In this document: in pieces, positions 1 through 6,576 of the stretch | Position numbering within the stretch: the first letter of the stretch is position 1 | Layout of the letters: each line of letters starts with the position of its first letter | NCBI GenBank assembly: GCA_030650265.1 | Contig: JAUSEJ010000690.1 | Span: 1 to 6,647 of the forward strand | DNA: 6,647 nucleotides | Direction: 5' to 3' | Origin: Dehalococcoidia bacterium | Lineage (GTDB): Bacteria; Chloroflexota; Dehalococcoidia; JACPQF01 | The notes under the pieces: model-generated | The model's database searches: none | What the model was told of the DNA's origin: nothing | Seen by the model: only the letters and a program-made list of their open reading frames with translations | Made by a program: the position numbers and the translations under genes

Positions 1-12
1 TATCTCCTTTCC
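1..12 (-). promoter_or_regulatory. Shine-Dalgarno site of the next minus-strand gene, which lies outside the window
   Basis: Read on the minus strand, the last 12 bases of the window are GGAAAGGAGATA, a near-perfect anti-16S match (AAAGGAG). It follows the stop codon of the acyl-CoA synthetase subunit by about 30 bp, so a co-transcribed gene should begin within about 10 bases past the left edge. For this family the expected partner is the ATP-grasp beta subunit, but that is inference. An in-frame ATG at 26-24 is also open to the edge, but it has no ribosome binding site of its own, so I prefer the start outside the window. Confidence 0.65.
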
Positions 13-40
13 AGCAAATACAACATGGTTTGGGCAATCC

Positions 41-1474
41 CTACGCCAATTGTCTCCGGTAATCCCAGTACCTCGCATATTGGGCCAACGCCCGGGCTGC
101 CCGACCAAGTGACGGGAAGACAGCAATTCCGGCTTCGGACAACAACTTCTGCAGAGCCATCCTATAGTGTTCCAAATGATCGTAGTAGCCGAACGTGCCG
201 AGGATCACGGCCAGGGGTTTGCCGTAGGCGTTGCCTCTAGCAAACTCCCTAAACTTGTCTGCGTCATAGTTGAAGCGAAATCCACCCGGGCGGTTGGCCC
301 CCAAAACAATCGTCATGGTGAAGTCGATCAGTAAGGCGTCGATCACAGGGTCTCCTATAAGCAGGTTGAGAGTCCTTTCGAAAACTGCCGGGTCGCGGTA
401 GGCGGCATTCGCATCCAGTGGGTTCTTGATGCTCGTGCCAGCGTCAAGGATCAATTCCCGCAGGCGGCTTTGAGTTTCCTCGGTCAAAGCGGGTACCTGC
501 AGCCCCTCCCGACACAAAGCATCGGTACAGGTTACGGCGGGACCGCCGCCCGTCCCAAGCACGGCCACCCGGTTACCCGGCATCGGGGTCATGAAGTAGA
601 AGGCCATAATGATGTCAATGAGTTCCTCCAGCGTGTCTGCCCTCACCGCTCCCGTTTGCTTAAAGAAGGCTCCCCAAGCGGCCGCCGAGCTGGCAAGAGA
701 CCCTGTATGAGAGGCGATTGCCCTTGCCCCGGAATCAGTGACTCCTCCGTTCAGAATGATGACCGGCTTGCGCGGGCTGATCTCCTTGACTAGCTGAGTG
801 AGCCTCCTTCCGTCGCCTATACCCTCTAAGTACATCGCTATTATCTCGGTCTTCGGGTCATCCTTTAAGTACTCCAGAAAGTCGGTGCTGTCGAGTACTG
901 TCCCATTGCCATAGCTGATGATCTTGCTGAACCTGAATCCTGCCCCCATCGCGCACTGGCTGATCAGCCCACCGACGCTGCCACTCTGGGCGATCACGCC
1001 AACCGTCCCGCACTCCTTCGATGTCTTTGCCCACGGCGTCAGACCCGATTCAGGCACATGCAGGCCCATGCCGTTGGGACCGATTATAGCCAATCCCCTC
1101 GCCCCGGCAATCTCCTTGATCCTCCTCTCGAGATCGGCGCCCTCATTCTCCTCGCTCTCCTTGAAGCCAGCGGTGAAGATGTGAATGTTATTGGCTCCTA
1201 CGTCGGCGCATTCATTCAGGATTTGGGGTACTAGCCGGGCAGGCACAGACACGATGACCAAATCGACCTTCTCCGGTACCGAAGCTATGTTCGGGTAGGC
1301 CTTGAGGCCCCTGATCTCGCTGGCCGTCGGGTGGATCGGGTAGATGTTTCCCTTGAACCCGTAGGTCTGGTAGCTAGCAACGAAGTTCGCTCGCATCTTA
1401 TTGCTGTTGGGAGAGGCGCCGATGACGGCCACGGACTTTGGATGAAACATGGTTTCGAAGTCGGGTTTACGCAC
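41..1474 (-). CDS. ADP-forming acyl-CoA synthetase, alpha (CoA-binding/ligase) subunit
   Basis: 477 aa. Enzymes of this family interconvert acyl-CoA + ADP + Pi and free acid + ATP + CoA through a phosphohistidine; they are cytoplasmic relatives of succinyl-CoA synthetase. Visible parts: an N-terminal Rossmann CoA-binding domain (about 8-130) opening with FHPKSVAVIGAS; GPNGMG at 132-137; a ligase domain from about 155 with AQSGSVGG (162-169) and SYGNG (187-191); Glu217 in YLEG; and the phosphorylatable His256 in SHTGSLA. The 39-residue Glu-to-His spacing matches archaeal AcdA. A second flavodoxin-like ligase domain fills about 300-477. The ATP-grasp module is absent, so a separate beta subunit is required. 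The length fits alpha-only proteins (about 460 aa) rather than the roughly 700-aa fusions. The start is GTG at 1474, with AGGAG 11 nt upstream; Met9 has no such site and would remove part of the conserved N-terminus. The Cys usual in GPNC is Gly here. The acyl substrate (acetate, branched-chain, aryl) cannot be read from the sequence. Confidence 0.9.
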   Translation of the reverse strand: MRKPDFETMFHPKSVAVIGASPNSNKMRANFVASYQTYGFKGNIYPIHPTASEIRGLKAYPNIASVPEKVDLVIVSVPARLVPQILNECADVGANNIHIFTAGFKESEENEGADLERRIKEIAGARGLAIIGPNGMGLHVPESGLTPWAKTSKECGTVGVIAQSGSVGGLISQCAMGAGFRFSKIISYGNGTVLDSTDFLEYLKDDPKTEIIAMYLEGIGDGRRLTQLVKEISPRKPVIILNGGVTDSGARAIASHTGSLASSAAAWGAFFKQTGAVRADTLEELIDIIMAFYFMTPMPGNRVAVLGTGGGPAVTCTDALCREGLQVPALTEETQSRLRELILDAGTSIKNPLDANAAYRDPAVFERTLNLLIGDPVIDALLIDFTMTIVLGANRPGGFRFNYDADKFREFARGNAYGKPLAVILGTFGYYDHLEHYRMALQKLLSEAGIAVFPSLGRAARALAQYARYWDYRRQLA

Positions 1475-1731
1475 TTAGCCTATTTCTCCTCTAGTATGGT
1501 TTCATCAATAATGCAAGATGCGCCTAGTTTAACAGAAGGACGGGGCCGCCGCAATCTGCCATGGACAGTCATCGAATAGGCATGGACTTTGCCTCGCACG
1601 TCAGGTAGCATCGATTCTCTGTTTGTCACTATTTTCTTGACATATTTCTGAGAAGTGCTAGATCAGAGAATCTCTGTCAATATTAGCGCAACAGCTTGTT
1701 TCAGCTTGACCAGAACCACTGCCGCCGGACT
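1475..1731. other. Intergenic spacer between protease and acyl-CoA synthetase genes (promoter region of the latter)
   Basis: This 257-bp, relatively A+T-rich stretch lies downstream of the protease stop and upstream of the synthetase GTG, both on the minus strand. It holds no convincing ORF. I find no U-tracted terminator hairpin and no clean minus-strand sigma70 promoter; a TTGACA at 1680-1675 has no good -10 at 16-18 bp. It does contain palindromic and directly repeated motifs, listed separately, that could be operators for the synthetase operon. The distance suggests the synthetase has its own promoter rather than being translated from the protease transcript, but this is inference. Confidence 0.5.
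1613..1684. repeat. Operator-like palindrome and repeat cluster upstream of the synthetase gene
   Basis: Seen directly: a perfect 13-bp palindrome CAGAGAATCTCTG (1664-1676, 6-bp arms around one base); a TTGACA/TGTCAA inverted pair at 1637-1642 and 1675-1680; a small TTCTGAGAA palindrome (1646-1654); and GATTCTCTG at 1613-1621, repeated as GAATCTCTG at 1668-1676, each followed by a similar TCA/TATT run. The palindrome has a one-base centre and so cannot form an RNA hairpin, which favours a protein-binding site over a terminator. It lies about 190-200 bp from the synthetase start. No regulator can be named. Confidence 0.35.
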
Positions 1732-2412
1732 TCACTGACCCTTTTCAAGCTGGGGCAAAACTCGCTTGACCGCATTAATAGGGATAGCGAAACCGATTCC
1801 TACGGAGCCCTGCACGGGACTCTCAATGGATGTCGTTATGCCGATGACCGCACCGTTCGCGTCGAAGAGAGGGCCACCCGAGTTGCCAGGATTGATGGGA
1901 GCATCCGTCTGAATGAGACCACGCATCGGACTCCCATTTGCCGTGCCAAATTCCCGGTTCAGGGCGCTTATGATTCCAGAAGTGACCGTATGATCGAGGC
2001 CAAAGGGACTGCCGATTGCGATCGCCAGATCACCTGGCTCAACCGCGTCCGAATCGCCAAGGTAGACCACGACAATCTTGTCCTTGGGGATATCGGCCAT
2101 CAAGAGCGCCAAATCCTTTCCGGGATCGCTACCGACTACTTTGGCATCGATTGTCGTTCCATCGAGCAAGGTGATCGTGACGGACGTGGCGCCCTGAACA
2201 ACATGATAATTGGTCAAGATACTGCCTTTATCGTTCACGATGAAGCCCGTTCCACCCGCCTCTGTTTGAGGCGACAAGCGGCGTGAGCGGCTAGGGGTGG
2301 AAAGGGCAGTGACACTGACAACAGCAGGACTTCTTCTTCCATATCTGCCACCGGCCTTTCTTCGATCTAAATGCTTCGCGAAGAGGCAACCATGAACTGC
2401 CCCGGGGTTCAC
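1732..2412 (-). CDS. HtrA/DegP-like S1C serine protease domain, no signal peptide and no PDZ
   Basis: 226 aa. HtrA proteins are trypsin-fold quality-control proteases, normally exported or membrane-anchored, with C-terminal PDZ domains. The protease core is complete: SPAVVSV (28-34) marks the usual domain start; GTGFIVND; catalytic His70 in TNYHVV; Asp100 in GKDLALL; Ser178 in NPGNSGGP; and a closing GIGFAIPINAVKRVLPQL. It is short at both ends. Only 27 mostly basic residues precede SPAVV, with no hydrophobic segment, and it stops a few residues after the protease fold where PDZ would begin. As written it would be a cytoplasmic protease domain. Start chosen: GTG at 2412 with AGAGAGG 8 nt upstream. 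It is divergent from the LuxR regulator gene. With all three catalytic residues present it could be an active minimal HtrA, or a gene recently truncated by frameshift. Domain assignment is secure; functionality is uncertain. Confidence 0.82.
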   Translation of the reverse strand: MNPGAVHGCLFAKHLDRRKAGGRYGRRSPAVVSVTALSTPSRSRRLSPQTEAGGTGFIVNDKGSILTNYHVVQGATSVTITLLDGTTIDAKVVGSDPGKDLALLMADIPKDKIVVVYLGDSDAVEPGDLAIAIGSPFGLDHTVTSGIISALNREFGTANGSPMRGLIQTDAPINPGNSGGPLFDANGAVIGITTSIESPVQGSVGIGFAIPINAVKRVLPQLEKGQ

Positions 2413-2427
2413 ACGCCTAACCTCTCT

Positions 2428-2433
2428 ACTATA
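2428..2433 (-). promoter_or_regulatory. Possible -10 element of the protease gene
   Basis: Minus-strand TATAGT (2433-2428) matches the sigma70 -10 at five of six positions. Seventeen bases upstream is TCTTCA, a poor -35 (three of six). A start near 2421 would leave only about 9 nt before the GTG at 2412, so the AGAGAGG ribosome binding site (2427-2421) would fall outside or at the very end of the transcript. Either the promoter or the ribosome binding site is therefore likely fortuitous, or the mRNA is nearly leaderless. Confidence 0.3.
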
Positions 2434-2446
2434 AATCTAGCACTGA

Positions 2447-2468
2447 ATCGTGAAGATATCGTGAAGAA
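2447..2468. repeat. 11-bp tandem direct repeat in the divergent promoter region
   Basis: ATCGTGAAGAT (2447-2457) is followed immediately by ATCGTGAAGAA (2458-2468): ten identical bases repeated at an 11-bp period, about one helical turn. This arrangement would place two identical half-sites on the same face of the DNA. It lies just upstream of the protease -10 and far upstream of the regulator promoter. Regulatory function is inferred from position and periodicity only. Confidence 0.4.
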
Positions 2469-2481
2469 TATGGTCGGAGAT

Positions 2482-2497
2482 GAGCAAGAGTTTGCTC
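2482..2497. promoter_or_regulatory. Dyad operator candidate between the divergent genes
   Basis: GAGCAA-GAGT-TTGCTC is a perfect inverted repeat with 6-bp arms and a 4-bp centre. Its centre lies about 70 bp upstream of the predicted start of the LuxR-type gene and about 68 bp upstream of the predicted start of the protease gene. Positions near -70 are typical for upstream (class I) activators. No U tract follows on either strand, so a terminator is unlikely. The bound protein is unknown; autoregulation by the adjacent LuxR protein is possible but unproven. Confidence 0.42.
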
Positions 2498-2524
2498 GAC
2501 ATCTTTAAAATTCTGCCAAAAGAC

Positions 2525-2553
2525 TTTACAAAATGCTATGCCTGGTGTATAAC
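2525..2553 (+). promoter_or_regulatory. Sigma70-type promoter of the LuxR/MalT-type gene
   Basis: TTTACA (2525-2530) and TATAAC (2548-2553) are separated by exactly 17 bp. Each matches the sigma70 consensus at five... of six positions for -10 and four to five for -35 depending on the consensus used. Transcription is expected 6-8 nt after the -10, at about 2559-2561, which coincides with the in-frame ATG at 2560. The upstream ATG at 2533 falls inside the spacer and cannot be transcribed from this promoter. Confidence 0.6.
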
Positions 2554-2559
2554 ATTTCC

Positions 2560-5295
2560 ATGAACGAGCCTGGCGCTTATGCGGCGAATCCGTCTGGTCT
2601 GAACCCGCTCCTGGCCATGAAACTGCGCCAGCCAAGGGTACGGGCTAACATCGTGTCCCGTGAGCGACTGACCGCGCGGTTAAACGACGGGCTTAGCCGG
2701 AGGCTGACCCTTGTCTCTGCCCCGGCCGGGTTCGGCAAGACCACGTTGGTAGGGGAGTGGATTGCCGGGGCAGCGCAGGCTGTCCCCCTGGCCTGGCTTT
2801 CGCTCGATGAGGACGATAACGACCCGGTACGGTTCCTGACTTATGTCGTCGCGGCCCTACACGGGGCGCAGGAGGGTGTGGGGGCGACTGCCTTGACCAT
2901 GCTCCACTCGCCCATGCCGCCGCCGACCAGAGTGATCCTGACCTCTCTCCTGAACGACCTTGGCAACGCTCCCGGGGACCTGATCCTCGTACTCGACGAC
3001 TACCACGTCATCGACGCGCCGGCGGTTCACGACGCCATTGCCTTCATTCTCAGCAACCTCCCATCGCCGATGCACATCGTCATGACTACGCGCTCCGACC
3101 CACCGTTGCCCCTCAGTCGGCTACGAGCGCGCGATCAACTCGTCGAGATCCGTGGACCCGAGCTCCTTTTCACCATCGAAGAGGCCGGAACGTTCCTGAA
3201 TGGGGTGATGGGGCTGCATCTGAGTATTGGCGACATGGCAGCCCTCAAAACCAGCACCGAGGGCTGGATCACCGGTCTGCAACTGATCGCCGTCTCTCTT
3301 CAGGGACGCCGGGACGTGTCCAGCCTGGTCTCCAGCGTGACCGGCGACCATCGGTACATAGTAGACTACCTCGTCGACGAGGTCTTGAGCCGCCAGACTG
3401 AGCCAGACAGGCTCTTTCTCCTTCACACCTCGATCTTGAGTGGGCTTACTGGCCCGCTTTGCGACACTGTAACCGGGCGAAGCGATAGCGCAACAGTGCT
3501 AAGGCGGCTGGAACACGCCAATTTGTTTATAACGCCGCTCGATGATGAGCAACGATGGTATCGGTACCACCAACTGTTCGCCGAGTGCCTACTCGGTCGT
3601 CTTGAAACGGAGGAGCCCGGCATTATGTCGGAACTGCATCGCCTGGCCAGCCTGTGGTACGAGCGGCAGGGGATGGTGGACCAGGCGATAGACCAGGCCT
3701 TGTCGGCCCCGGACTTCGAGACGGCAGCGCGGCTAGTCGAGGAGAGTGCGCCCCGGCTGCTTGGACAAGGCGGCATCGTCGCCTTGCTGAACTGGACAAA
3801 TCGATTGCCCGAGACGTTTGTGCATACCAGGCCCCGCTTATGCGTCTTTGTGGGCCGTGCTCTGGCGCTGGGCGGCCAACTGGAGGAATCGGAATCTTAC
3901 CTCCATAGCGCTGAAGAGGCCCTATCGGGTGTGCCTCAACCGGATTCCCAGATACTGCTGGGCCAACTCGCGGTTGTCCGCGCCAGCATCGCCACCGAAA
4001 GGGTAGATACGAAGCGCACCATCGAATATGCCCAAAAAGCTCTATCGATCCTACCAGCCAGCGAGACGTTCATGCGGAGCCTCGCGGCGTTTAACCTGGG
4101 AGATGCCCACCTTCTGACCGGCGACGTGGTTCCGGCAAGCGCTGCCTTCGCCAACACAGTTGACTTAAGCCTTACCACCGGAAGCCTCCATATGGTCACA
4201 TTGTCCTCGGTCTACCTGGCGCGATCCTTGATTCTGCGCGGGCGCCTGCGCGAGGCGGAGCAAGCCTGCCAGCGGGCGTTAAAGGCCTTCTTGGAGAGAT
4301 CTTATTCTGTCGTTCAGACAGTTCCAACTTTGGGGATGGTATACGCCTATTTGGGCTATCTGAGTCGCGAGCGAGATGATTTCGTGGTCGCCGAGGGCTA
4401 CCTGGTGCAGGCGCTGGCGTTGGGAGAGGAGAGCGGGTACGCAGAGGTCATGGCTGCAACCTACTGGGCGCTGGCGCAGATGCACCGGGCGCAGGCGGAT
4501 GTACAGTCCGGGCTGGCGATGATCGATCGGGCCATCGAGGCAGTCAAGGAGCACGGCTTGCCCGTAATGCGCCGGCTTCTGCTGGCAGAACGGGCTGACA
4601 TTCTGGTGGCGATGGACCGCCTGGAGGACGCGGTAAGCTGGGCACGGGAGGAACGCGTGGGGGAGGCAGTCGACCTCGGCTTACCCAGCGAGCGCGAGTG
4701 CTTGAGCCTTGTCCGGATCCGCCTGGCGCGAGGAGAAGTGCGCGATGCTATTAACCTTCTGGAGCGTCTCCTTGGCCCCGCCGAGTCGGCAGAACGCTTC
4801 GGAGTGGTGATCGAGATCCTGGCGCTGGAGGCGCTGGCCCTCAACGAGAGTGGCAAGTCCACTCTGGCGCTAAAATCACTGGAGCGAGCGCTAGTTATGG
4901 CCGAGCCGGAGGGTTACATCCGCACATTCGCAGATCATGGAGAGCCGATGGACTCGCTACTCCACCAGGTGACAGCGAAAGAAATCACTCCCGAATACGT
5001 TGCCCGAATAGTGGCGGCCATTCGGGAGCCGGGAGCCGGGGGACGGGGGTCAGAAGACAACAAGGCGACCACCGCCCTCACTTCATCTGCCGTAGATCTG
5101 CTAACTGAGCGTGAATTTGAGGTCTTCCAACTTCTGGCCAATGGCGCTTCCAACCGGACGATTGCGAACGCACTGACAGTCAGCGTCGGTACCGTCAAAG
5201 CCCACGTCAGCCATATTCTGGGCAAGATCGGGGCAGACAACCGCACCGAAGCCGTGGTTCAGGGTAGAAAACTCGGGCTTCTCGATAAACGATGA
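2560..5295 (+). CDS. LuxR-family transcriptional regulator of the MalT-like STAND ATPase type
   Basis: 911 aa from this start. MalT-type proteins are cytoplasmic signal-integrating ATPases that oligomerise on binding an inducer and activate transcription through a C-terminal HTH. Visible order: family opening NPLLAMKLRQPR (15-26); Walker A APAGFGKTTL (54-63, Lys60); Walker B LVLDDYH (143-149); sensor-like TTRSDPPLPLSRLRA (176-190); GWITGLQL (235-242); YRYHQLF (334-340), typical of the winged-helix region; then a long helical TPR-like domain (about 360-810) rich in Ala/Leu repeats; and a GerE/LuxR HTH at about 848-907, with LTERE, NRTIANALTVSVGTVKAH and the HILGKIGADNRTEAV tail. Length is normal for the family. 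An ATG at 2533 would add nine residues but lies inside the promoter and lacks a ribosome binding site; 2560 coincides with the predicted transcription start, so translation may be leaderless. The inducer and targets are unknown. The next gene on the same strand is 126 bp away. Confidence 0.92.
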   Translation: MNEPGAYAANPSGLNPLLAMKLRQPRVRANIVSRERLTARLNDGLSRRLTLVSAPAGFGKTTLVGEWIAGAAQAVPLAWLSLDEDDNDPVRFLTYVVAALHGAQEGVGATALTMLHSPMPPPTRVILTSLLNDLGNAPGDLILVLDDYHVIDAPAVHDAIAFILSNLPSPMHIVMTTRSDPPLPLSRLRARDQLVEIRGPELLFTIEEAGTFLNGVMGLHLSIGDMAALKTSTEGWITGLQLIAVSLQGRRDVSSLVSSVTGDHRYIVDYLVDEVLSRQTEPDRLFLLHTSILSGLTGPLCDTVTGRSDSATVLRRLEHANLFITPLDDEQRWYRYHQLFAECLLGRLETEEPGIMSELHRLASLWYERQGMVDQAIDQALSAPDFETAARLVEESAPRLLGQGGIVALLNWTNRLPETFVHTRPRLCVFVGRALALGGQLEESESYLHSAEEALSGVPQPDSQILLGQLAVVRASIATERVDTKRTIEYAQKALSILPASETFMRSLAAFNLGDAHLLTGDVVPASAAFANTVDLSLTTGSLHMVTLSSVYLARSLILRGRLREAEQACQRALKAFLERSYSVVQTVPTLGMVYAYLGYLSRERDDFVVAEGYLVQALALGEESGYAEVMAATYWALAQMHRAQADVQSGLAMIDRAIEAVKEHGLPVMRRLLLAERADILVAMDRLEDAVSWAREERVGEAVDLGLPSERECLSLVRIRLARGEVRDAINLLERLLGPAESAERFGVVIEILALEALALNESGKSTLALKSLERALVMAEPEGYIRTFADHGEPMDSLLHQVTAKEITPEYVARIVAAIREPGAGGRGSEDNKATTALTSSAVDLLTEREFEVFQLLANGASNRTIANALTVSVGTVKAHVSHILGKIGADNRTEAVVQGRKLGLLDKR

Positions 5296-5421
5296 ATCTG
5301 CCAGGGCTCAGTTGAGAGGATCATGTAGAGAACTCGGGGACTGGTTGCACCGGATATCTCGTTAAGTGGGCAAGCAATAAGACCCCAGGACGAATAACGT
5401 GGCTTGCGAGAAGGAGCTTAG
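5296..5421. other. Spacer between the regulator and the YihY/BrkB gene
   Basis: 126 bp with no ORF. I see no intrinsic terminator: the best hairpins are CTCAGTTGAG just after the stop, and a GCAAGC/GCTTGC pair at 5370-5375 and 5402-5407 with a 26-nt loop. Neither is followed by a U run. A TTGCAC at 5345-5350 has no matching -10 at the right distance. The two genes may be read together, but the gap is too large to assert an operon. Confidence 0.4.
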
Positions 5422-6300
5422 GTGTCCCTTGCCGCTCGTGGAAAGGCCATCGCCACTGCCGCTCAGAAATCATGGTTAGGCCAGCTTGTCTCACGCTTCG
5501 GCAAGGACCGGGCCGACGTCCTTGCCGCGGTTATTGCCTTCAACCTGCTTTTCTCGACTTTCCCGATTATTCTTGGCGTGCTGGCGATCGTAGGACTGAT
5601 CGTCCGAGATAACGAAGCTCGTGATGTGGCCCTCAACATCGTTCTCAGTGCCGTTCCAATGGAGGGAGCGGCGAGCGTACTGGAGGTCCTTAATGACGCC
5701 AGCCAGAGCGCGGGCCTGATTGGCGTCCTGAGCTTCGTCGGACTCCTCTGGGCCGGGTCCGGCCTCTTCGACGCTTTGGAAGTGTCCTTTGGCCAGATCT
5801 ACGGGGTACCCACGCGGTCTTTCATCCGGGGCAAGCTGATGGCACTTGTAATGATGTTACTGTTTTCGCTACTGGTTGTCGCCGAAATGGTAGCGACCAT
5901 CGCTGTCGGGCTCGTGGGCCACGACGCTGTGAGTTGGCCCTTTGTGGCGCCGCAAGTAGCCGTGGCCCTGTCGGTGGCCGGCGGCGCCATTTCCTTGCTG
6001 GCCGCCTTCGCCCTCTGTTTCGCCATCTACTTCGTTGTGCCGAACGTCCGCCTCGCGCCTAGACAGATTCTGCCCGGCACGGCGTTCACCTCGCTGGCTC
6101 TCGTGCTACTAACCCAGATCTTCCCCCTGTATGCCTTCTACCTCGGTGGATTCAACCGGTACGGCGCCATCTTCGGCTTATTCTTCCTGCTGATGACCTG
6201 GTCTTACCTGGTCGCCAGCGCTCTAATGGTCGGCGCCGAGCTAAACGTTATGAGCCGGCCCGTCGCAGCCAAAGAGAAACAGTCAACAGGGCAGGCCTGA
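5422..6300 (+). CDS. YihY/virulence factor BrkB family inner-membrane protein
   Basis: 292 aa, the usual size for the family. About six membrane helices are visible: roughly 33-61, 98-115, 136-164, 177-207, 217-240 and 247-272. Family signatures include AFNLLFSTFPII (39-50) in helix 1; LLWAGSGLFDALE (108-120) followed by QIYG; YFVVPNVRLAPRQILPGT (203-220) before helix 5; RYGAIFGLFFLLMTW (246-260); and the closing GAELNVM (271-277). The amphipathic N-terminus (1-30) and the Lys-rich tail (283 on) are probably cytoplasmic. The start is GTG with AAGGAG at 5411-5416, five bases upstream, which settles the start. The molecular role of this family is not established; the historical RNase BN label for E. 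coli YihY was incorrect. It follows the LuxR-type gene on the same strand, which hints at but does not show regulation by it. Confidence 0.93.
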   Translation: MSLAARGKAIATAAQKSWLGQLVSRFGKDRADVLAAVIAFNLLFSTFPIILGVLAIVGLIVRDNEARDVALNIVLSAVPMEGAASVLEVLNDASQSAGLIGVLSFVGLLWAGSGLFDALEVSFGQIYGVPTRSFIRGKLMALVMMLLFSLLVVAEMVATIAVGLVGHDAVSWPFVAPQVAVALSVAGGAISLLAAFALCFAIYFVVPNVRLAPRQILPGTAFTSLALVLLTQIFPLYAFYLGGFNRYGAIFGLFFLLMTWSYLVASALMVGAELNVMSRPVAAKEKQSTGQA

Positions 6301-6576
6301 GATTCTCGCAGGCGATCCGAACCAGTATGAATGCCGTTTTCGCTGGACTGTCACACCTACCAACTGTTATCCCCGAATTTCTCGCTCGTGAACAAGCCTC
6401 CGCCAGGATGCCGCCCAAGACACTCAACCGCAATTCCTCAAGACCGGCACTAACCCATAGCCATGATTTAATAATCCTTGAAATAATCCTTTGATAGACG
6501 ACAAGGCGCGCGGGTTACGTATACATTGATCTTGGGAGTGTGTACTCAAGTTCACGGAGAAAGGAGGAACCGTCAA
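6301..6576. other. Spacer upstream of the small membrane protein gene
   Basis: 276 bp with no plausible ORF and no U-tracted terminator. A GCCTG/CAGGC stem overlapping the preceding stop codon (6295-6299 with 6309-6313) lacks a U run. The right half becomes A+T-rich and carries a tandem repeat (6470-6494), a TTGATA at 6491-6496 and a TATACA at 6520-6525. These two hexamers are 23 bp apart, too far for a standard sigma70 promoter. The promoter of the next gene should lie here but I cannot place it firmly. Confidence 0.4.
6470..6494. repeat. Tandem 12/13-bp direct repeat upstream of the small membrane protein gene
   Basis: AATAATCCTTGA (6470-6481) is immediately followed by AATAATCCTTTGA (6482-6494), the same word with one inserted T. 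The pair lies about 83-107 bp upstream of the GTG start and its second copy overlaps a TTGATA hexamer. It could be a tandem operator or a local slippage duplication; the sequence alone does not decide. Confidence 0.4.

Noticed and set aside
1637..1664. Plus-strand TTGACA with TAGATC as a promoter
   Set aside because: The -35 is perfect but the -10 is poor at a 16-bp spacing, and it would only transcribe antisense to the protease gene. It is better seen as part of the local repeat cluster.
1696..2286. A 196-codon plus-strand open frame opposite the protease gene
   Set aside because: It is antisense to a protein with clear HtrA catalytic motifs, has no recognisable domain, and its composition is that of a mirror frame.
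2429..2635. A 68-codon minus-strand open frame spanning the divergent promoter region
   Set aside because: It overlaps the regulator promoter and N-terminus antisense, shows no motif, and its start lies inside the regulator coding region without a convincing ribosome binding site.
5303..5407. Terminator or riboswitch between the regulator and the YihY/BrkB gene
   Set aside because: Only short hairpins without U runs are visible, and no conserved riboswitch core could be recognised by eye.
2560..6300. A dedicated regulator plus membrane-protein defence or signalling system
   Set aside because: Both families are common housekeeping or accessory types. The 126-bp gap and absence of a toxin, nuclease or other effector give no support for a dedicated system.
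6295..6313. GCCTG/CAGGC hairpin over the YihY/BrkB stop codon as a terminator
   Set aside because: The stem is only 5 bp, the loop is 9 nt, and no U tract follows.
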